From Chiua virens (taxonomy: Eukaryota; Basidiomycota; Agaricomycetes; Boletales; Boletaceae): a DNA stretch of 64,000 nt. The notes under the pieces are model-generated. The model searched no databases. It saw only the letters and a list, made by a program, of their open reading frames with translations, and was not told where the DNA came from. Positions within the stretch are counted from its first letter, which is position 1. Each line of letters starts with the position of its first letter. The DNA is taken from positions 1 through 64,000 of the forward strand of contig JAHNUO010000023.1 of the NCBI GenBank assembly GCA_019787685.1. Reading direction: 5' to 3'. The position numbers were made by a program, and so were the translations under genes. Below are positions 25,064 through 36,399 of this stretch, one piece after another.

Positions 25064-26945
25064 ATGTCTTCACATGGTCCATCCCATGCAACCCTTAGTA
25101 AAGCCATTAATGGCCCATCTGATAATGACGGTACTATCCAGATGCAAGCACGCCCTGCTCGTGAGCATCGTCTCACTGAAAAGGCTCAGCACATATGTAG
25201 GTTATATTCTATCCCTCTCACATCAGCACATACTAACCATTGTAACAACCTAGAACAAATGTGGACTATAGGAATACTTGCGAGAGGTTGTAGTCAGTAT
25301 AAAGAGGATGAATGCAAGTAAGTCCAACGAGTGAGGCGAGAATTATGAAGGGAATCAGTGTCTGAGGACTGTGCCAGAGATCAAAGGGAGAAACCCAAAG
25401 GTGAATTTTGTTAGAGTTCCCTTGGTGCTGCATTCACATCTTATATACTAAAAGTACATCGGAGTTCTAATCAGAGTATGAACTATATAGATAAGGAATA
25501 GTGTCCTGATTGGTTGATAAGGTGGGAATACATGAGGTAACAGCATGTATGTGAGTCATAGATAAGAAAATGAGGAAACAATGCTGTAACAATGTGGTAA
25601 AAGCATGTTATAAGATAAGCACTGCTTTAATAATAGATATGAGTCATATGGAATCATAGATAAGAGATAACATGTGAATACACGTGTGTTGTGCATGGGT
25701 TATGACATCATGTGATTACATGTGTCTTGATGATGATGATATAAATATCATAATGTGGCAGCCAATAGGGTATGATCCTGAGGACAGCCTTGACATGAGG
25801 CAAAGTATGCCATAATAGATAATGAAGTATCTTGTATAATGGAGTAGAGTTTGAGTAGGAAGGCAAAAAGATAATGAGTGAAACATGATTGTAACAACCA
25901 TCAATACCCACCAAGCTGATGAATGTCGTGAATGAGAGGCTCAGTGATGGAAGCCAAAGGGAAAGAAGGCTACGAAGGCTACAACGTGCCCGAATCAAGA
26001 GAACAGAGATGAGCAGCATATATGCACTGGTAAACCAGTATTAGCACACTCACATTGCCTCTCAGCTATGCAAGACATTAGCCATGCTACAGTAAGTAAA
26101 AATTTATGTGTTCTTTGATAACTCATCCATCACTGGGACCTCAGACCTCGTCGTGCAACATTGATGTGAATACTCAAAAAATGACATCACTGGACTTAAG
26201 GCCCCAAAGTGGTAGAGTACCCATTCTCAAGCAGACCCCTGTGACTGGATGCAGAATCTGTGACAACACTGACGACGTCATGACCCAGGTACATATGTAA
26301 CCAATATTACAACATGGGAACAGCGCTACTTAAGTTCACTTGAACCTGACAGGCTTCTGGTTTTATTAACAGTCAGGCTCGAGTCAAGCAGACCCCTGCA
26401 ACTGGACGGAGGATCCGTGATGACACTAATGATGTCATGACCCAACAAAAGCTTACAAGTGTGCATGCCACGGAACTTATTGAGAGATGACGCAGCGTTG
26501 CTGCAAATCTTTTTCCTGCTGATGGTATGTCTCATTGTTGTGACCTACTGTTCAGTAACGATTATGCCCCAGCACACGGCACCCCTGATGAAAACCTTGA
26601 AGTCGAAGTATAGGAGAAATGAAAGCCTACAAGTGCGTGCACCACTAATGAGAGACAGTGTAGCATCATTGAAAATCATTTTCCCACTGATGGTATGTCT
26701 CTCATCGTTATCGTTTGTGATTAGTACTAGTATTCAGTAAGAATTATGTGCCAGGATATGACACCCCTGATGAAGACTTTGGAGTTGAAGATGACCAGCA
26801 CAAAGAGAGCTTCATGTGGTCACCACCTCAGGCTAGTTATCAACATCAAGCTACTAACAACAATGACCTCTATGATGAGAATGACAGCGAAGACTCGGAC
26901 CATATTGATTGTCCAGGCCCAGGTATATTGATCATATCCCAGTGA
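25064..26945 (+). pseudogene. Unrecognised, degenerate gene split by a solo LTR
   Basis: A start at 25064 opens MSSHGPSHATLSKAINGPSD and a polar, basic N-terminal part ending near AQHI, followed by a donor-like GTAGGT at 25197. After the solo LTR, basic reading resumes near 25940 (RERRLRRLQRARIKRTEM). Further short coding-like pieces follow to an acidic end (DEDFGVEDDQHKE ... DENDSEDSD) near 26780-26905. A 57-bp block is repeated at about 26230-26287 and 26388-26444, and a block of about 150 bp at 26451-26600 and 26620-26785. I do not recognise the family. Stops and frame changes suggest it is dead, perhaps another repeat-borne gene. Confidence 0.4.
25241..25896. mobile_element. Solo LTR (656 bp), a family unlike the gypsy LTRs here
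   Basis: Starts TGTAACAACCTAG and ends ATGATTGTAACA, flanked by the perfect 5-bp duplication ACCAT (25236-25240, 25897-25901). It has TG...CA ends, no coding sequence and no internal region, so it is what remains after LTR-LTR recombination. It sits in or next to an intron of the gene above. Confidence 0.82.
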
Positions 26946-27258
26946 CTGTAAATTGTAAAAGATAATGCTATAGTGAACTATACAGTGCTACAGGGTTGAG
27001 ACATGTAACCATATGGCTCCCCATAGCAGGGGGGGTTGCAATACAACAATGACAGCTATATAGTCTACATAGAACCATGTTGCAAGTTAGGTTTTTCCAG
27101 ATGAAGACTTAACAAATGATTTGGTAGTGGACGTGTGGGTGGGCAGTAAGTGACCTGTCTCGATGTTCTATGCTGCTTTCACTCACAGCATTCACCTAGA
27201 TGTTTCCACATGGATTGAGTGGTTGGGCAGATGGGCAGTAAGTAATCTAGTTGAACCA
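26946..27258. other. Gene-free stretch
   Basis: AT-rich, with two related segments containing the motif GGGCAGTAAGT (near 27143 and 27233), suggesting an old short duplication. Nothing coding is visible. Confidence 0.3.
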
Positions 27259-27263
27259 CAATT

Positions 27264-27980
27264 TGTTACGATAGCTCCGGGTAGGAACTAGCGTAGCCGC
27301 AAAAGCGCCAAGGATCAAGTGGCTGCGATAACTCGAACAACCACCACTTGATACGTGGTGCGCTGAAAGAGTTCAAGGTAGACTGCAGTTAGCGTGGTGC
27401 TGACGGCAAAATCAAGGATAGAACTCAGGCGTTGCTGAGAGCGTCCTGTTGGGAATCTATACCCGAAGGACCAAGGGACTTCCTCTTGTAATCGAGGTGG
27501 AGCCTAGGTGACGAGGGTCAAGGGTCAAGGAGGTCACAGGGGGGTTCCCGAGTGGAGGCAGAGATACTCAGCTAGATTGCAGAGATCAAGACTAAAGTAC
27601 AAGAGTATTGCTGCGAGGTATTTATACTACAAGAATCATGCACAGACCAAGTAACTAAAAGGGGTAGGCCAGAAGAGCGGAAGAGCGAAGGGCCAAAAAG
27701 GGAAGTGCACGATATCCAAAAGGGGTGGCCAAGAAGAGCGGAACGGAAGAAGGGCCAAAAGGAGAATCGTACGATGCGAAGGCAGTGGACGATGACGAAG
27801 GTGAAATGACTAAGTGCGATGCCATCGGAAGATGACGAAAGAGAAAAGAGTAAGCAGCGGGTAAAGCCGATGCTGGGTTATGTAAGGTGAAACACGTACA
27901 GATGAGCGTACGAAGATACCTAGGTATCGAGTGAAGCAAAGTAGTACAAGTGAAGCAAAGAAAAGAAAGAAATTGTAACA
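27264..27980 (-). mobile_element. Solo LTR of the gypsy A/B family (717 bp)
   Basis: Starts TGTTACGATAGC and ends ATTGTAACA, flanked by CAATT (27259-27263, 27981-27985). It shares with the gypsy LTRs the CCACCACTTGATA block, the TATAAATA box (minus) and the adjacent AGTCTTGATCT start-site sequence. More diverged than the gypsy A LTRs, with small indels. Confidence 0.88.
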
Positions 27981-28112
27981 CAATTCAGACACATACACAG
28001 CTCTGTCTCTCACTCAGGGCATCACTACATACCATGTTGTGTTCCCTAACTTTTGTACATAGCAATGACATTCTTTGTCTACACTATATATTTTTGGCAG
28101 TTCTACAGTCAG

Positions 28113-28783
28113 TGTTACGATAGTCCCAGGTAGGGCCTAGCATAGCCGCAAAAGTGCCAAGTAATCAAGTGGCTGTGATAACTCAAACAACCACCACTTG
28201 ATATGTGGTGCGCTGAAGAGTAGGACGAGGGTTTCTGGTCAGTGGATTGCTACCAGAGAGACGAGTGATAACTCAGGCATTGCTGAGAGTTGTCCAGTTG
28301 GGAATCTATACCCAAGGGACGGTCAAGGGTCGAGGGTTGACTGTGTTGAGTCCGAGTGGTCAAGGGATGACAATAGAAGTCCCTGGTTGAGTGGTCACAA
28401 GGAAGGTTCTGAGTGGAGCAGTGATACTCAGCTAGATTGCAGAGATCAAGACTAGTGTACAGGAGTAGCACTGCAAGGTATTTATACCATGGTAATTGTG
28501 CACGGACCAAGTGTTCAAAAGGGGTGGGCGAGAAGAGCAGAAGGGATAAAAGCCCAAAAGGAGGAATCATATGATGCAGTGGCAGCAGACAATGACGAAG
28601 ATGAAATGAGTAAGAGCAATGCCATCGGATGATGACGAGAATGAAATGAGTAAGCACTCGGGTTGGACTGGTGCGAGGTTACATAAGGTGAAAGTGAAAC
28701 GAGTACGGATGAACATACAAGGATACCTAGGTATCAAGTGTAGTGAAGAAGTACAAGTGAAACAAAAGAAAGAAATTGTAACA
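28113..28783 (-). mobile_element. Solo LTR of the gypsy A/B family (671 bp)
   Basis: Starts TGTTACGATAGTCC and ends GAAATTGTAACA, flanked by the perfect duplication GTCAG (28108-28112, 28784-28788). Same family and orientation as the previous one, 127 bp away. The different target duplications show two independent insertions, each collapsed to one LTR. Confidence 0.88.
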
Positions 28784-28863
28784 GTCAGATACATAGTTAA
28801 GCGGAGAGAACATAATGAATAGCCATCACTCGGGTAGCTCTATGTAAGCTATCAGCACTACTC

Positions 28864-29100
28864 ACCCATGTCGCTTACTACTGTACGAAAACAGGGTTTC
28901 CTGATGTCAGGGTAATAGATAGGATCATAGAACATAGGGTAGTCTTTGATATTGTGAGGGCCATCCAGAGGACAGAAACATTCATCAACAACACATGGCA
29001 CAAGACAAACAGCTTTTTCAATGAACCTGAGAATGTGTCAGTGTGTGCAGTGAGGAGAAATATGAGAGACAACTCACATGGTCTCACAGCATGCTTTTTT
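28864..29100 (-). pseudogene. Short conserved-looking coding fragment, family not recognised
   Basis: On the minus strand one frame reads EKAVCLVPCVVDECFCPLDG followed by PHNIKDYPMFYDPIYYPDI, clearly protein-like and rich in Cys, Tyr and Pro, ending at a GTGAGTAG donor-like site near 28868. The remaining frame upstream is broken. It looks like one exon of a decayed, possibly repeat-borne gene; I cannot name it. Confidence 0.35.
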
Positions 29101-29131
29101 CAGTCAGAACGGTGTGAGATTAGTAAAGGGT

Positions 29132-29480
29132 TCAGATAGTTCGTGTATTACATAAGAAATTCCCATCCCCACGAGTCGCTAGGTAGGGAGCAGAACGATT
29201 CTGGCTGAGAAAACCCTCCCCCACTTCCTGGGAGTCGGGGAAGGCTGACATCCTGGGAAAGCTAGGTGGCCCGGAGTCCTTTTCCGGCAGTCTCCGAGGG
29301 CAAACCGCTGTAACCAATGATCCCATATCCATTTTCGATTTCATCCTGGTTTCTTGGATACAATTGGTGGGTGTGTATTCATTAGATTTGTTGTGTAGCT
29401 ATATAATGTAATGTCCGGATCCTAATATATACTGAGTGATATCGAGAGGTATGTCAACTCAGGCTAAATCGTTCCACGAC
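29132..29480. other. Transition from repeat-rich to host-gene sequence; nothing identified
   Basis: GC content rises sharply after about 29150. A minus-strand frame (29132-29344) exists but has no supporting motif. Confidence 0.3.
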
Positions 29481-29529
29481 TACATCCTTGCATCTGTTTC
29501 CCTCTAATGCCTTTTCCACCGGCGCCTTC

Positions 29530-30615
29530 TCAATACCTTATATACCTCCCTGTGCTATCGGCCATCTCCACCGACACATGCTCCCCACCTGCCACGGGAA
29601 CTTTTTGCGTGAAATCACGAGGCATGTCCGCGGGCATGTCCCCATCGTTTTCACCCTCAGCCTCCCTGAGCTCCGTTTCCACGGTGCATCTATCTGCTTC
29701 CTCCTCTTCATCGTCCTCACTACCTTCGCTCACACCCTCATACTTTCCACCCACTTTCTCTTTCTCCCCATCCTCCCCACTATGACCTACAGATTCTGAC
29801 TGCCGGCTCCACAATAGCACCTGACTCATTTCCGGTGGTGAATACTCTGATCCCTCCTCATGGATCGATGCCGGCGTGCACCTTAACATTGTTCCCTGAC
29901 CCGTCTGACCCTCGCTATCTCCTGCTGCCCAAATCTCTCCGCAGCATCCCTCATCCCTTTCAACACCTCATCGGCCTCTTGAAAGCTCCCCAGACGTTTA
30001 TACACTGCCTCGACAATGGTCAGCGCCAACCCATATTTGGCAGACATTCGGTCAAGGATTGATGCGGGCCCAAGCGAAGACATGTCCAGGGAATGGGGCA
30101 TCAGACAGAAAGATGGACGAGGCCGCGGGACAGGGTCGCTGGCGTCTACCCCAGTGATAGAGAGCAATGGGGGAAATGATCGCCGCGAAGGTGTGGATGT
30201 AGTGCGTCCGTATACCGGCGAAGGGGCAGCCCATCTAAAAGGAAAACTTGCGCCTGTTTGCAACGCAGAACCGGGAGATGAGGTCAGGCCCTGAGGCTGG
30301 TCGAATACCCAAGGTACTGGGTACCCGAACGCGGGGAGAGCCCTGCGGAAAGCACTCACTGGCGCAGGTGCAACCAGGTTACCATTAAAGCGTGCCCTTG
30401 ATAAAGGTGCAGCAGGTCGAGTCGGCAACAAGAAGGGCTGCGACCGCTTTGATGGCAGTTTTGAGGATGACGTGGCGCTCAAGCCCGGAGGCGCCTCTGG
30501 CTCCTGGTGCGTCTCACTATGGGGAAACGTCGCGCCGATGTCTATCCACACACCAGACATGGACATACCTGCTCGAACCCTGGTCTTGTGTGAGCTTGGC
30601 GCGTGCGCGTTTCAT
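29530..30615 (-). CDS. Hypothetical protein, low-complexity N-terminal part and helical C-terminal part
   Basis: I place the start at 30615 (MKRARAKLTQDQGSS). A GTATGT donor at 30568 and an acceptor CCCATAG about 52 bp later join this in frame to ETHQEPEAPPGLS, giving a typical basidiomycete intron. The long exon runs to a TAA at 29883. It is Pro/Ser/Arg-rich, then ends in a predicted helical region (KYGLALTIVEAVYKRLGSF and EADEVLKGMRDAAERFG). A second minus frame (29530-29889) encodes a strongly acidic stretch (EDDEEEEAD) and may be a further exon; I could not find a convincing splice. The function is not recognised. A nuclear protein is plausible from the basic start, but that is only inference. 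Confidence 0.5.
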
Positions 30616-31480
30616 GCTCGGTCCTCCAAGCGATTCGCTCAGCGTCGATTCAGCTGGCCTCTTCAACTGTCCTTGTTGGCTGTTACACTTCTGTTGATAA
30701 TTAAAATTTGTATCAGGCTAGAACGGAGCGGGAACGTGGGACGTACGCTGGCCTCCAATTGCTTCATGAGTGTTGGTGTCATGGATAGAACAATGTACGT
30801 GTGTTACCACAGCCTGAAGGCAACTATGATACTGGGGCTGTGGAAAAGGATTAATGGTGGTGGCCCAAGCACGTCTCGTGTTAAATTGTGTCGCGCCAGT
30901 CACCAAGTCACGCGACTGCAGACTTAACTTGCATAGGGCCGCGACTGCGCGCGGCAGAGCCCGCTACTTTGCACCTAAGAAGAATAGAAACAGACAGGTA
31001 GATACGTGTCAAGGTGCACGAGGTTCGAAATCCCCAATTCCGTAAGGGAACAAAGTCCATAGGAAACAGGGAGGGGTTTATGAACTTGTTCACCAGGGAT
31101 CATTTACTATGGGGTACTTGAATATATCCTCCCTTTCCGTTCTTTATGTAAGTGACGAAAAGCAGCCGCGCGCAATTCTTGTGCGGATGAAACTTCGATG
31201 AAGTCTAAGATGCTTCCCGACGACGGCCTTGGACCTCCAGTGCGACCGAATGCGGAAAAGCCACGTATGTCACCGACCTGATGATCACAATTGAGGTTCT
31301 CGTCAGCCAACCGCGTAGCCAACGTCGCCACGAACACCTACATTACTGTAATATTGAATTGTGATAAACAAGCCCACGTTCCGCCACCGATGGGCGTGGT
31401 CGTCCGACACGACCTCCGCAACAACTGCCGCTGTACTAGAACGTCCTTTTTTCTTACTTGAAGCAGTTCTGACAGTTTTT
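30616..31480. other. Gene-free stretch between the hypothetical gene and VPS11
   Basis: No supported reading frame. It should hold the divergent promoters of the minus-strand gene at 30615 and the plus-strand VPS11 copy. I could not find the first VPS11 exon or its start codon here. Confidence 0.35.
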
Positions 31481-34400
31481 AGCTCAGGCAGTTCACGTTC
31501 TTCGACGTTGAGTCCGTCAAGGGTGTTCACGATCCAGCGAGCCTACCTGAGTTGGTCAAGGTGCAGTCAGCCTTTGCCTTGTCCTTCTCTCCTGTTGACT
31601 TCTGAATATCAGAATGCCCCAGAGATATCCACTATGATCTCTTCCTCTCATGGCCTAGTCGTCGCAGACATCCACGGAAGTGTCCATATACTACATAACC
31701 AGGCTTTCGTTTCTGTCGCGAGTTGGATCCCGCAGGTGGGCGGAAGAGTCTCATATGGTTGAGGGAATGGGCATCTGGTATCTATTGGGGTGCGTGTCCG
31801 TTCATTCCGACTTGACTTGCAGACTCGCTAGGACGAAAATAACATGCGCTCGTCTATTCTGAAACTGGGATCTGGCAAGATGGAAGCGGACTGGCGGGCC
31901 GTTCCTCCTCCGCACCGCCAAAGTCCAGCCAACTGGGAAGCTGCATCCTGTACGGTCCTTTCTGGTTGCGCGCTTCACGGAGATTCACCACATTGGTTTA
32001 GGTGGCCACTCTGGCATTAACCTCCAACCTTTCTTTCCTTTCCATTGGTCTGGCTGATGGCACCCGTTCTTCTGTATTGCCATTTGGATCAATTCGCTAA
32101 CTCAACATCAACATCAACATCTGCTTCCATCCCGAAACCTCGAGTTATTCACGAAATTGCGACGGAACCAGTGACGTTTTTAGCTTTCACCACTGCGCCT
32201 TCGCCTGTCTCTATGGATCCCTTGTCATCACCGACCGTCGCAGACACTTCGAACCCTGGCCCTGCTGCGCCCGCAAATATCCTTACCACGCTTTCGCTCG
32301 TCATCGTCACCACCTCTTCTACTGATGTCTATCCACTTCTACAAAAGCCTTATAGCCCCACGGCTGTCCTTGTTGGCGAGATCAGAGCAAGTCTGCGTTG
32401 TGCTTGTATCGATTGGAAAGCACGTTGGGTTGTTTTGGGCCAAAACGAAGCGGTTGTCGGCGTGGGTAGTGGTGCAAGGTTGCGTGGGGTTAGCTACGAA
32501 GGTTAGTACACAGTCCGTCTGATGGCGTTCGAGGATTTTCTAACTGGTCAAGTCACACTGAGCGCAAGTCTTCCTTGTACACCCACCTGAATCACGTGGT
32601 CGTGGTTCTTCCTGGATCTGCAGTTCCTTCGGTGACTCTTCCCCCAAGTGCTGCAACGAGGACTCCTGGTCCACGCCAGCGTATACTCACCACCGACGTA
32701 TCTTCGTTGTCAAACATTCTCAAATTCTGCAAACAGTGAGTGAGTACCAATTGCATGTAGAACTACAATCAACATTGTCACACAGGTCACACGTTTAAGT
32801 GAGAAGCCGACCGGCACGAAGCTAGCGCTCTTGTACGAGAAGCACCTTTACTCTCTAGCGTTGTCTTTTGCATACACGCAGAACCTGGACACCACGGACG
32901 TACATCGACACTATGGCGACTATCTTTGCGAAAAGGGCGATTACGAGGGTGCGATGAAGGAGTATTTGCAGACGATTGGTGACGTCCGGGAAAGTTATGT
33001 CGTACGCAAGGTATGTCCGTTGTATTGCAGACCTCGCTCGCTGTTGCTCTAATATGCTCACCTACGTGTAGTTTCTCACAGCCAATCTTACCCCTCTACT
33101 CATGCTATACCTGCAAGAACTGCATACACACGGGCTCGCGAATGCAGAACATACGACGCTGCTTCTCAACACCTACGCCAAGGCGGGCAATGTTGCCAAA
33201 GTGGACGCTTTCGTTCGCAGTGAGGGAAGAGTTATCGGAACCGTCGCATTCGAGAACCACCGTTCGATCTGGATACTGCAATTCGTGTATGTCGACAAGC
33301 AGGGTTCTTTGAGCGGGGGGCGTACCTCGCGAAGAGATGGGAAAGACATGGAGATTATCTGAGGGTCGTCGTGGAAGCCATTGGTGCGGGAAGTGGCGAT
33401 CCTAAGGTAGCAGAGAAACCGGACATGGGGAAGATCGAGAATGGATACAGGGAAGCTGTCAGTTATCTGAGAGAAGTTGGTGGAGCCGCTGTGAGTTTTC
33501 TCCCATTCATTTGTCGGGTGACAACTGACCGCCGTTGGGTTCGATGTCTCGAATCCATTAGGCGGAATCAAACCTTGCTCGTTTCTGCCGCGCCATTCTG
33601 GACAACCTTCCAAACGAAACTACGCAATTGCTCATCGATCTATGTACCGTATCCGGACCTTTCCCACTTTTGGAGAGTCTTCGAATGCCAGTACAACGAA
33701 TATCCGCGCCGCCTTCGTATCTTACTTTATTGTCTCTCTCAAGAACGCCAGCAGTACCTCCCACTATGACTGGTAGTGACGGGGCCGGGAAGAAAGTGGA
33801 GGACAAAGAAGGAGAAGAAGACTTGGCCACCGCATTGGCTGGTGGGCCTAGCACTCAGTCTCTCACTCCCCATGCACGATCTGCGAACGGTCCGGGGACC
33901 CAGACACCGCCCAGACGGCCATCTCCAACGCTCTTCTTTGCCCATTTCGTGGACCATCCTGGCTGTTTCACCAAGTACCTAGAGACGGTGGCACTCCGGC
34001 GGTGGGGTCAGTCACTGGATGAGACAGGGGGTTTGGAGTCGGTCGCCGTCGCTGTCACCGCAGGCGAAGATGAAGCAACGGAGATACGGGATCAGGCTGC
34101 AGTATGGAATACGCTACTGGAACTCTATCTCGACGAAGGCATCGAAGGCGACCAACATACTCCGTGCGAACATCACAAGGCATTCCGACTGCTCCGTTCG
34201 ACACACCTTCCATACGATCTCACACATGCGCTGGTCCTCTGCTCGAGTCACCAGTATACGCCCGGATTGATTCTGCTATGGGAGAAGATGGGCATGTATG
34301 AAGACGTGTTGCGATTCTGGATGGAAGAGCACAACTCTGGGAGCACACCTCAGACGGCGAGTTTCACGGAATCCTCCCCCTTGGTACAGGCTATTTCGGC

Positions 34401-35148
34401 GCTACGCAAATACGGTCCTGATAATCCCCACCTGTTCCCGCTCGTCCTCCGGTTCCTCACTTCAACGCCTGCGCTTCTCGCGGCGCACCAGACGGGTCTC
34501 GAGTCCCTCCTGGAACATATCGAGAGCGAGAAGATAATGTCCCCTCTGTCCGTGGTACAGGTTCTCAGTCGGAATGAAGTGGCGAGCGTCGGGCTTGTCA
34601 AAGGTTGGTTGATGAGACGGATCAAAGAGGGCATGGAGGAGATTGGGACCGTACGTTGGGTTTCTTTCGATCTCATTTTGCATCGTATAATGACATGTCC
34701 TCATAGGACCAACAACTCATTCCATCCTACCGCTCAGAGACCAAGGCGAAACTGAAACAGGTCGAGGATCTCGAGGATACGGAACATCCAAGAGTATTCC
34801 ACGTCACGCGGTACTCGCAATGCAATGGCCAGCTCGATCTTCCGAGCATACACTTTATATGTAATCAAAGCTACCATCAAAGGTAACGTCTCGTTCTTAT
34901 TCTGAGGATTATGTGTGGTTTTGATCAACGACCGATATATTAGATGTCTGTTCGAGAATGAGACTGCTTGTCCTCTCTGTACTCGCCAACACGGTGTTAT
35001 TCAAGAGATCAGACGGAACAACGAACGACTGGCGGACCAGCACGATCTGTTCCTTGCTGAGGTGAAGGAGTCTGGCTTTAGGGCCGTGGCGGGAGGGTTT
35101 GGGATGGGATGGCTAGGGATGGCCAGCAATGCGGCGATCTCTGGGTAA
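31481..35148 (+). pseudogene. VPS11: VPS11-like gene (HOPS/CORVET subunit), frameshifted
   Basis: Vps11 is a core subunit of the HOPS and CORVET endosome/vacuole tethering complexes. Seen here: QFTFFDVESVKGVHD near 31493, the N-terminal propeller block SHGLVVADIHGSVHIL near 31639, TLALTSNLSFLSIGLADGT near 32007, KPRVIHEIATEPVTF near 32130, the clathrin-repeat region HRHYGDYLCEKGDYEGAM near 32905 and YLQELHTHGLANAEHTTLLL near 33105, a long intact C-terminal frame 33628-34640, and a C-terminal RING (SIHFICNQSYHQRCLFE, CPLC) ending at 35148. Breaks by my reading: frameshifts near 31752, 31868, 32065 and 33245, a missing segment near 32735, no start codon found, and the first RING cysteine replaced by Tyr (near 34810). 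Several normal introns remain. Confidence 0.82.
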
Positions 35149-35519
35149 ATCAAGCTTCCGGCGTCCTGACATACATCGGTCTCGTGGATCTCAAATTACT
35201 GAATCACATTTCACTTTGTTCGCAATCTTGTCACGTTACTCTAGTACATGAGGGGAAACAAAGAAAACTACGTCGGAACGAAATCTATTCTCGTTTGCGC
35301 TTGAGATTTGGTTTCGAGCTTTGTCCTGATAACGCGCACAAAGGTCCACGAGCGATGTACGCTCGGACGTATCGAATTCGATCCGGGGTTTCCACAAGTG
35401 CAGTCGCATCCTGAGGCGGCAATGCATCCGTCGCCAGTTGCCAAAAGCTAGAAGCAAAAATAATGGCGGTCAATGTGCCCCCGCGAGAGAGCAGAGAAGA
35501 GTGGCTATAGGCGGACTGA
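35149..35519. other. Gene-free stretch downstream of VPS11
   Basis: No supported reading frame or motif. Presumably decayed 3' sequence of VPS11 and 5' sequence of the next fragment. Confidence 0.3.
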
Positions 35520-35816
35520 CGAGGTAAAAGCTTTCTTTCGACGAACCCATTCGGGTCTCCATTTGTTCCTAGCTATCAGGAATTCTCATCACTTGGACTG
35601 TCTCCAAGTTCAGGAAGTCTCGCTCCTGTCTATCCCCCTTCCCTGGGAGTTCTTGCTGTCAACGGAACCTTGTTCACAACGCCTCCGAACACCATCCACG
35701 TGCGTAGGGGTCGCGGACCGGAAGGCGAACCGAGAAGATCGGTCGACCAATTGACCCCTTCGAATGACGGTGCTGTCCAGTCGCGTGCCACGAAGAGATC
35801 CTTTCTTGACTTCTAA
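35520..35816 (+). pseudogene. Orphan exon-like open frame, family not recognised
   Basis: An open frame without ATG reads GKSFLSTNPFGSPFVPSYQE and continues with Ser/Pro-rich sequence, then FTTPPNTIHVRRGRGPEGEP, ending KRSFLDF and a TAA at 35814. Composition is protein-like, and it looks like the last exon of a gene whose other exons are gone. Nothing identifies its function. Confidence 0.35.
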
Positions 35817-35962
35817 CCTACAGGAAAGCCCAGCTCACGAACCACGGCAACCAAAACCAAGAGTAACGTCAAAGTTTTGAAAGGGCAGGAAGGTAGGGCA
35901 TAAAGAGCTCTTTCCAGCCCAGATTTCGACGAGATCATATCCCCCATTTTTCGCCCATAGCT

Positions 35963-36355
35963 GAAGATGCCACCCTGCAGTACATGAAAAAGGCATTGGG
36001 CGTTACCATACCAGTCTATATGCGACATGATACTGAACTTGGAACACATTTCGACAGATGAACAGGCCCTTTGGTGCAGTCGACGTCTCGGCCAACTTGA
36101 AAGGTGCCACCGTGCAAAAGACATACGGTATATGCGCCCCATAGAAACAGTCGATATGTGATATGCGAGCACGCTCGCTCGGTTCTCTCTTGCTACGTAG
36201 GGAAGACCAACTTTTAGGTCGCAAACCAAAACGACATCGATACGCTCGACGCAGACGAATTGGCGGCGCTAGAATCGGAATGCAAGGCGGTCGAGGAGGC
36301 GAACAGTATCGTCTCCGCGCAAGTAAAAGGCTTGCAATTAGGTGTTTTTTCAACT
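35963..36355 (+). pseudogene. HOP2: HOP2 (TBPIP) fragment: meiotic homologous-pairing protein remnant
   Basis: Hop2 acts with Mnd1 to promote Dmc1/Rad51 strand exchange in meiosis. Pieces in order: EDATLQYMKK (near 35963-35992), then MNRPFGAVDVSANLKGA (36058-36108) running directly into VQKTYG, so the middle of the winged-helix domain is missing. A GTATAT...TACGTAG intron (36127-36200) is followed by KTNF, a TAG stop at 36214, then VANQNDIDTLDADELAALE, the start of the coiled coil, which ends abruptly near 36355. The rest of the protein is absent. The order and spacing of pieces match the Hop2 N-terminal half. Confidence 0.75.
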
Positions 36356-36399
36356 GACGCGTTTCATCGTGACCGATTCCTCTGACACGTCCCAGAGCT

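Noticed and set aside
25706..26019. Minus-strand hydrophobic open frame inside and beyond the solo LTR
   Set aside because: It crosses the LTR boundary and its target duplication, so it cannot be an ancestral gene; composition reflects AT-rich repeats.
30569..30615. Direct read-through from 30615 without an intron
   Set aside because: The frame runs out of register with the long exon; removing the GTATGT...CCATAG intron restores one frame.
31015..31045. GGTTCGAAATCC, resembling a tRNA T-arm
   Set aside because: No matching acceptor, D-arm or anticodon stem can be built in the preceding 70 bases on this strand; chance match.
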